A stretch of DNA of 64,000 nt from Saccharospirillum sp040881935. GTDB taxonomy: Bacteria > Pseudomonadota > Gammaproteobacteria > Pseudomonadales > Natronospirillaceae. The stretch is taken from positions 1 to 64,000 of the forward strand of contig NZ_JBBECH010000052.1 in assembly GCF_040881935.1 (NCBI RefSeq), in the 5' to 3' direction. Below, in pieces: positions 58,730 through 64,000 of this stretch. Below the pieces are notes generated by a model. The model worked only from the letters and a program-made list of their open reading frames with translations. It was not told the origin of the DNA and made no database searches. Position 1 is the stretch's first letter; each line of letters starts with the position of its first letter. The position numbers were made by a program, and so were the translations under genes.

Positions 58730-61447
58730 ATGACTACAGCGCCTGAACCCAACGGCTGCCCGGCCTGGCATGAATTGACGATCGAAGCAGTGCTCAGGCA
58801 GCTCGATGCCCGCGCCGATGGCTTAACCGAATTCGTGGCGGCCGAACGTTTGCGTCTGCACGGCCCCAACAAACTGCCCGAGGCAGCCGGGGTCAACCCG
58901 TTGCTGCGCTTCCTACGCCATTTCCACAACATCCTGATTTACGTCTTGTTACTGTCGGCCGCCATCACCGCCGGCCTCGGCCACTATGTCGATACGCTGG
59001 TCATTCTGGCCGTGGTGCTGGCCAACGCTTTGATCGGTTTTATCCAGGAGGGCAAGGCGGAAAAAGCAATGAACGCGATTCGCGACCTCCTCGCCGCCCA
59101 CACCTCGGTGCTACGGGGAGGTCAACGCACAACCCTGCTGGTTGAAGACCTGGTGCCCGGTGACATCGTATTGCTGGAAGCAGGTGACAAGGTACCCGCC
59201 GATTTGCGATTGCTGAATGCTCATGGCTTGCAGATTCAGGAGGCCATACTTACCGGAGAATCCCTGCCTGTAGACAAGCAAACCCGGCCGACTACGGCCG
59301 TAGCCTCGCTGGGCGATCGTACCAACATGGCCTACAGCGGCACCATGGTCACCGCGGGCACCGGTCGGGGTGTGGTCATCGCGACGGCTGGCGATACCGA
59401 GATCGGCCGGATCAGCAGCCTGCTGTCCCGCGTCGAAATGCTGACCACGCCACTGGTGCGCCAGATGAACGAGTTCGCGCGCTGGCTCTCCCTCCTGATT
59501 CTGTTGATCGCCCTGTTGCTGCTGGCTTACGGCTATTTCGTCACACACCTCGGTTTCGATTCGCTCTTTCTGGCCGTGGTCGGTTTGTCCGTGGCGGCCA
59601 TACCGGAGGGCCTGCCGGCCGTATTAACCATCACCCTGGCCGTTGGCGTTCAGTCAATGGCCCGACGCAACACCATTGTTCGGCGATTGCCCGCCATCGA
59701 AACGCTGGGGTCGGTCTCGGTCATTTGTACGGACAAGACCGGCACCCTGACTCGCAATGAAATGATGGTGGCCACGCTCGCCAGTGGAGAGCACTGCTAC
59801 GAGGTCGACGGCGTCGGTTACGAACCGCTAGGCAGCATCCGGCTCGGAGACAGCGTCATCAAGGCGGATTCCTCCCCCACGCTGACAACGCTGAGCAAAG
59901 CGGCGGTGTTGTGCAACGACGCCCACCTGGCCCACCGGGAAAAAGAATGGGCCATTGAAGGCGACCCGATGGAGGGCGCCCTGCTGGCCCTGGCGGGCAA
60001 GGTGCTGGTCGATGCAGCCGAGCTCGGGGCAAGTTGGGCGCGTACCGATGCCATTGCGTTCGACGCCCGACATCGCTACATGGCCACACTGAACCACGAC
60101 CATCAGGGCCATGCGCTGATCAGTGTGAAAGGAGCGCCCGAACAGGTGCTGGCCCTGTGTGAATTGCAACTGGGTGACGACGGCGAACTCAGACCCCTGG
60201 ATCGCGACTACTGGCACAATCTGGGTGATCGGATCGCCACGCGGGGGCAGCGTGTTCTGGCCATCGCCACGCGGTCTGTACCAACGCATCATACTGTTCT
60301 GGAAACGGCTGATCTGGCCAACCACCTGGTGCTGGTTGGCCTGGTTGGCCTGATGGACCCACCCCGCCCGGAAGCGGTAGAGGCGATTCGTGAATGCCAC
60401 ACAGCCGGCATCCGGGTCAAGATGATCACGGGCGACCATCGAGCAACCGCCATGGCCATCGGCCGGCAAATCGGGCTGATCAATCCGAATACCGCCCTGA
60501 CGGGCACCGAGATCGACTCCCTCGACGATGCCGCGTTGGCGGCCGCTACCTTGGAAACGGACATTTTCGCCCGCACCAGTCCGGAACATAAACTCAGGCT
60601 GGTGATCGCGTTGCAATCGCACGGCATGACGGTGGCGATGACCGGCGATGGAGTCAACGACGCACCCGCGCTGAAACGCGCCGATGCTGGCATCGCCATG
60701 GGCCTGAAAGGCAGCGAGGCGGCGCGAGAAGCGGCCGAGTTGGTGCTGGCCGACGATAACTTCGCCTCTATCGTCGCGGCGGTACGTGAAGGCCGCACGG
60801 TTTACGACAACATCAAGAAAGTGATCACCTGGACCCTGCCAACCAATGCCGGCGAAGCGATGATCATCATCGTAGCCTTGCTGCTGGGTCTGAACCTGCC
60901 GATCACCCCCATACAGATTCTGTGGATCAACCTGATCACAGCCATTACCCTGGGTCTGGCCCTGGCTTTCGAACCAACCGAGCCGAATACGATGCAACGC
61001 CCGCCGCGCCCGATCAACGCCTCCCTGCTGACCGGCAATTTTGGCTGGCGCATCATCCTGGTGTCCCTGGTTTTCCTGGCAGGGGTATTCAGCATCTATA
61101 CTTACGCTATCGATCGCTCGTATTCGGTCGTGCTGGCCCAGACCATGGCCATGAACACTCTGGTGGTAATGGAAATCTTCCATCTTTTCTTTGTGCGTAC
61201 CCTGTACGGAACGTCCGTCAACTGGACGGCGATACGCGGCACTCGTGTTGTATGGAGCACCGTCATCGCGGTCACTGTGGCCCAACTCGCCATCACCTAC
61301 CTGCCGCCACTACAGCGCGTTTTCAGTACCGAAAGCGTGCCGTTACTGGATGGCGTTCTGATCATCGCTGTAGGTCTGGTATCGTTCGCAATCATCGAGA
61401 TCATCCAACAGATCCAACTGAGGCTGGAGCGGCTCCGCTTGCCTTAA
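58730..61447 (+). CDS. P-type cation ATPase, P2A (Ca2+-type)
   Basis: 905 residues. Actuator motif LTGESLPVDK near 185, phosphorylation site CTDKTGTLTRNEMM near 335, hinge MTGDGVNDAPALKRADAGIA near 640. The fourth-helix motif AAIPEGLPAVL matches SERCA-like pumps, suggesting Ca2+, although Mn2+ or Na+ relatives exist. The ATG at 58730 follows CAGGGA; an upstream start at 58619 adds an atypical tail and is rejected. Inner-membrane efflux pump. Confidence 0.9.
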   Translation: MTTAPEPNGCPAWHELTIEAVLRQLDARADGLTEFVAAERLRLHGPNKLPEAAGVNPLLRFLRHFHNILIYVLLLSAAITAGLGHYVDTLVILAVVLANALIGFIQEGKAEKAMNAIRDLLAAHTSVLRGGQRTTLLVEDLVPGDIVLLEAGDKVPADLRLLNAHGLQIQEAILTGESLPVDKQTRPTTAVASLGDRTNMAYSGTMVTAGTGRGVVIATAGDTEIGRISSLLSRVEMLTTPLVRQMNEFARWLSLLILLIALLLLAYGYFVTHLGFDSLFLAVVGLSVAAIPEGLPAVLTITLAVGVQSMARRNTIVRRLPAIETLGSVSVICTDKTGTLTRNEMMVATLASGEHCYEVDGVGYEPLGSIRLGDSVIKADSSPTLTTLSKAAVLCNDAHLAHREKEWAIEGDPMEGALLALAGKVLVDAAELGASWARTDAIAFDARHRYMATLNHDHQGHALISVKGAPEQVLALCELQLGDDGELRPLDRDYWHNLGDRIATRGQRVLAIATRSVPTHHTVLETADLANHLVLVGLVGLMDPPRPEAVEAIRECHTAGIRVKMITGDHRATAMAIGRQIGLINPNTALTGTEIDSLDDAALAAATLETDIFARTSPEHKLRLVIALQSHGMTVAMTGDGVNDAPALKRADAGIAMGLKGSEAAREAAELVLADDNFASIVAAVREGRTVYDNIKKVITWTLPTNAGEAMIIIVALLLGLNLPITPIQILWINLITAITLGLALAFEPTEPNTMQRPPRPINASLLTGNFGWRIILVSLVFLAGVFSIYTYAIDRSYSVVLAQTMAMNTLVVMEIFHLFFVRTLYGTSVNWTAIRGTRVVWSTVIAVTVAQLAITYLPPLQRVFSTESVPLLDGVLIIAVGLVSFAIIEIIQQIQLRLERLRLP

Positions 61448-61791
61448 AGATCCAGCAGATCGAAATATTCAGTATTCCTTCGTGGATATCACCAATGGCC
61501 GCTGGCTAAGCATGTACGGCGGCCTCTGGCCAGCCAGTAGCCTGCCTCAGCTTCAAATCCGGACCATGAACCGCAGCCGCCCCACAGGCGTTGTACTGCC
61601 GGATGACGCGCCCAACCCAAATACCCCCACGACTTCTTTCTTTGCGAAACTCTTGCTAGCCTGGGCAGTAATGCGCTTTCGTACTCCCGAAATCGACTAG
61701 GTAAAGGGACGTTTGTTGTCGCTGATGGCCGTACAGGGCTCAAAACTGGTTCGTTTGTTACCGCCCACCGCTAATATAAGGAGGCTACGCC

Positions 61792-62829
61792 ATGGCGAAC
61801 ATCATCGTGTGTGCGGACGGAACCTGGAACCGTCCGGAAGAAGACCTTGAAAAAGATTTCCCCAGCAATGTGTTAAGACTCGCCCGGGCCATCAAACCCG
61901 GCCAGGGAAACGACCGACAGCATGTCTTCTACGACTGGGGTTTGGGCTCCTACCATAACAGTATCTCCGCTGGCGCTACCGGCCGCGGCATTCACAAAAA
62001 CATTCTCGATGGCTATCGCTACATTGTTCAGAATTACGACCCGGGCGACCATATTTATCTGTTTGGCTTCAGCCGCGGCGCCTATACGGTTCGGGCATTA
62101 AGCGGGCTGATCAATAACTGTGGCATTCTTAAAAGAGCATCTGCCCCGCTGATCGCCGAGGCCTGGAAGGTGTATAAAAGCCCGCTGGCTAAAAACCATC
62201 CAAACGGGGCTAACGCACAGGCGTTCCGGAAAGACCACTCGCACGCGTCGTGCGATATTCATTTTGTTGGTGTTTGGGATACCGTTGGTGCGTTGGGTAT
62301 TCCGTTCAGTCTTATGGGGCTGCTCGAAAGTCATGATGAATTTTACGATACCAAGATGGGTTCCAACGTCACCTTCGCGCGGCACGCACTGGCCATTGAT
62401 GAACAGAGGGAAGATTTTGAGCCGACGGTGTGGACACCTAGACCCGGTGTGGATCTGAAACAGGTTTGGTTTGCCGGTGTGCATTCCGATGTCGGGGGTT
62501 CCTACCCACCCGATAAACACACCGGTTTTATGGCGTCCGATGCGCCGCTGGCCTGGATGATCAAAGAAGCCGATACGGCCGGCTTGAAAGTAGAGGCACA
62601 TCTGATAAGCAACCTGACCGATGGCATTCGCGGTCAGTTGCACCGGTCCCGCAAACATGTCTATCGGTTCAAGACACCGCTGCATCGGCCCCTGATCGTT
62701 AAAGACAAACCGACCCGAATTCACCCCAGTGTTAAGGCGCGTTATCTGGCAGACAGCAGTTATCGGCCCAAACAATTAAGTGAGCTGGTTGACCGGCATG
62801 GTTGGGACCATCTTGACGTGGGTGAGTGA
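61792..62829 (+). CDS. DUF2235 alpha/beta hydrolase
   Basis: 345 residues. NIIVCADGTWNRPEEDLEKD at the start, nucleophile elbow IYLFGFSRGAYTVRALSGLI (GxSxG) near 89, VGVWDTVGALGIP near 160, and WFAGVHSDVGGSY near 225 with the Asp/His region. The fold is shared with Tle1-type phospholipase effectors, but no type VI genes are near. GGAGG before the ATG. The 344-bp gap before it holds no gene I can support. Confidence 0.85.
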   Translation: MANIIVCADGTWNRPEEDLEKDFPSNVLRLARAIKPGQGNDRQHVFYDWGLGSYHNSISAGATGRGIHKNILDGYRYIVQNYDPGDHIYLFGFSRGAYTVRALSGLINNCGILKRASAPLIAEAWKVYKSPLAKNHPNGANAQAFRKDHSHASCDIHFVGVWDTVGALGIPFSLMGLLESHDEFYDTKMGSNVTFARHALAIDEQREDFEPTVWTPRPGVDLKQVWFAGVHSDVGGSYPPDKHTGFMASDAPLAWMIKEADTAGLKVEAHLISNLTDGIRGQLHRSRKHVYRFKTPLHRPLIVKDKPTRIHPSVKARYLADSSYRPKQLSELVDRHGWDHLDVGE

Positions 62830-62848
62830 GAAGGCAGTAGCCTGAAGG

Positions 62849-62884
62849 GTCAGGCTGGCGCTTGAAAAAGGCGGTCAGCCTGAC
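62849..62884 (+). terminator. stem-loop after the DUF2235 gene
   Basis: GTCAGGCTG (62849-62857) pairs with CAGCCTGAC (62876-62884); an overlapping smaller hairpin TAGCCTGA/TCAGGCT is also possible. Lies between convergent genes; no strong T-run. Confidence 0.45.
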
Positions 62885-62923
62885 GTTCGGTTTAGGTTAA
62901 CAAATCGGCTAGCGAGCCGGTAT

Positions 62924-63148
62924 TCAGGCATGACGCACGAAAGACGGTGCGCTGAATACCCGGCGCGTGCTGCGGTGCAGCCACTGGGCAAATTGCTTCG
63001 CTACAGTACGGAAGGCTTCCGAGCGCATGCGCTCCGCATTGCGGATGTGGAATGCTACCTCCGCGTCACACACCGTGCCCCAGCGGGTTTGCTCAAGTAT
63101 CTGATCGCTATGGCCAGAGTTGGTAAGAACGGCCGGATTAATAAACAT
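62924..63148 (-). CDS. small protein, three-member family (member 3)
   Basis: 74 residues. The block EVAFHIRNAERMRSEAFR and the tail FSAPSFVRHA align with members 1 and 2 at 33263 and 33780, about 29 kb away. AGGAG before the ATG at 63148. Its promoter region contains the same ATCGTTTGTGA box. Function unknown. Confidence 0.75.
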   Translation of the reverse strand: MFINPAVLTNSGHSDQILEQTRWGTVCDAEVAFHIRNAERMRSEAFRTVAKQFAQWLHRSTRRVFSAPSFVRHA

Positions 63149-63242
63149 AAGGGTGTCTCCTGTATGATTGAATCATGTTGGTCGGTGAAGTACTCACTGC
63201 TTTCCCGACCTGTTGCAATCACAATAGAGTGCGCTCCGGTAT

Positions 63243-63270
63243 CTCACAAACGATCAATTTTTGAGCCATG
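63243..63270 (-). promoter_or_regulatory. shared promoter box of small-protein member 3
   Basis: On the minus strand TGGCTCAAAAATTG then ATCGTTTGTGAG, with TATTGT 17 bp after TTGTGA. Same block as at 33552 and 33669. Confidence 0.6.
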
Positions 63271-63432
63271 GATGAAATGAATTCATCTGGCTCTTCAATC
63301 CACTGAGTGCAGTTCACTCAGAGCTGCTAGGCCAGGGCTTACAGGCAATCCGGTATTTGCCCTCGACCGGCTGCACGCCTTCACGGGTGACCATGAGTGC
63401 GCGTTGCTCTATGCCTAGCCAAGCCCCGACTA

Positions 63433-64000
63433 TTAGTCGGAGCGTAATACAATGCGATCGGCTTCCTGGCTGATTTTATTCTGCTTTAACAGTCGGCCTA
63501 TGGCTTTCTTGAAATTACCCTTGCTGACCTGAAAGACTTTATAGATAGCCTCTGGGCTGGAGCGATCAGAAAGCGCGAGTACGCCATTGTTGGCAGTCAG
63601 TTCCTTTAAAATTCGATCAGCAATGTCGACCCGGGCTTCGTGGCCCTGCAGTTGTAACATCAGGTCGATCTTGTGATCGTCGCGAACGGTTTTAACGTAG
63701 CCTTTTATTTTCTGGCCAATACTCAGTGGCTGCAGAACGTCTTCGTTAAAGACCATGCCGAGGTAACGCTGATCGACAACCGCGCGGTAACCGAGGTCGG
63801 TGCGCCCGGCGATGAGCAGGTCGACCGGGTCATTGACCCGGTAGGCGTCGGTTTCTTCCGCCAGAAAATTGCTCAGCTTGGCGCTGCCGGTGATGCGTTG
63901 CGTCAGGTTATCGACGAACAGATAGACCACATGCTTCTGCCCGGCTTCCATCGGTTTGCGTTGTTCGCTGAACGGCACCAGCAGGTCTTTTGGCAAACCC
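63433..64000 (-). CDS. CvfB-like S1/winged-helix RNA-binding protein (5' partial)
   Basis: C-terminal 189 or so codons; the frame runs off the right edge, so the N-terminal S1 domains and the start are missing. Visible are VDLLIAGRTDLGYRAVVDQR and LGMVFNEDVLQPLSIGQKIK (S1-like) and a C-terminal winged helix (YKVFQVSKGNFKKAIGRLLK). This matches the CvfB/YitL family of RNA-binding proteins. The TTG at 63996 is not taken as the start. Confidence 0.85.
   Translation of the reverse strand, partial: GLPKDLLVPFSEQRKPMEAGQKHVVYLFVDNLTQRITGSAKLSNFLAEETDAYRVNDPVDLLIAGRTDLGYRAVVDQRYLGMVFNEDVLQPLSIGQKIKGYVKTVRDDHKIDLMLQLQGHEARVDIADRILKELTANNGVLALSDRSSPEAIYKVFQVSKGNFKKAIGRLLKQNKISQEADRIVLRSD

Noticed and set aside
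61482..61700. 72-codon + strand frame between the P-type ATPase and DUF2235 genes
   Set aside because: No ribosome site, no recognisable family and low-complexity Pro/Thr stretch; left as non-coding gap.
61792..62829. Type VI secretion lipase effector (Tle1) interpretation of the DUF2235 protein
   Set aside because: No VgrG, Hcp, PAAR or immunity-type neighbour; DUF2235 alone does not imply an effector.

Overview
The window reads as part of the chromosome of a heterotrophic gammaproteobacterium of moderately high GC, probably marine or saline. The pointers are TAXI-type TRAP transporters, glutathione-type isomerases, a DUF3081-like and a DUF2789-like gene and palindromic intergenic repeats. 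I cannot place it to genus; an Oceanospirillales-like lineage is a guess. No rRNA, tRNA or CRISPR array was seen.

Layout. (1) 1-5.4 kb: gentisate branch: 3-hydroxybenzoate 6-hydroxylase-like flavoprotein (cut by the left edge), PcaQ-like LysR, gentisate dioxygenase, fumarylpyruvate hydrolase, maleylpyruvate isomerase, MarR. (2) 5.4-11.4 kb: tandem-HTH LysR, TAXI-TRAP transporter and sulfatase. (3) 11.8-22.1 kb: an o-phthalate 4,5-dioxygenase cluster in two convergent operons, phthalate to protocatechuate, with its own TAXI-TRAP importer and a MarR. Both operon promoters carry the same 12-bp near-palindrome and one also has a perfect FNR/Anr box. (4) 22.4-25.1 kb: a FAD amine oxidase and a long PRPP-synthetase-like protein. 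(5) 25.1-28.3 kb: homogentisate operon hmgA-fahA-maiA. (6) 28.3-34 kb: PhyH oxygenase with divergent AraC, MFS, dienelactone hydrolase, and two divergent small-protein genes. (7) 34.1-39.5 kb: nadC, a solute-binding protein, glutarate genes gcdG-gcdH with divergent LysR. (8) 39.5-42.5 kb: vanR / vanAB with three VanR-type operators. (9) 42.5-46.9 kb: small conserved genes and a PuuR-like regulator divergent from a PuuB-like oxidase. (10) 46.9-53.3 kb: lower-GC accessory region resembling an integron cassette array without a visible integrase: short + strand genes, attC-like sites, a higBA toxin-antitoxin pair and debris of RAYT (REP-associated Y1) transposases. (11) 53.3-64 kb: APH-like kinase, CPA2/KefB antiporter, RibD-like reductase, beta-CASP nuclease, Ca-type P-ATPase, DUF2235 hydrolase, a third member of the small-protein family, and a CvfB-like gene cut by the right edge.

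Functionally this is a catabolic region. Phthalate and vanillate both end at protocatechuate, whose ring-cleavage genes are not in the window; 3-hydroxybenzoate goes through gentisate, tyrosine/phenylalanine through homogentisate, and lysine or glutarate through glutaryl-CoA.

The most unusual features are four 113-bp intergenic elements that keep one three-way-junction fold while their stems covary (3277, 29454, 38367, 45343), a three-gene small-protein family sharing one promoter box, the shared phthalate operator with an FNR box, and the cassette/RAYT region.
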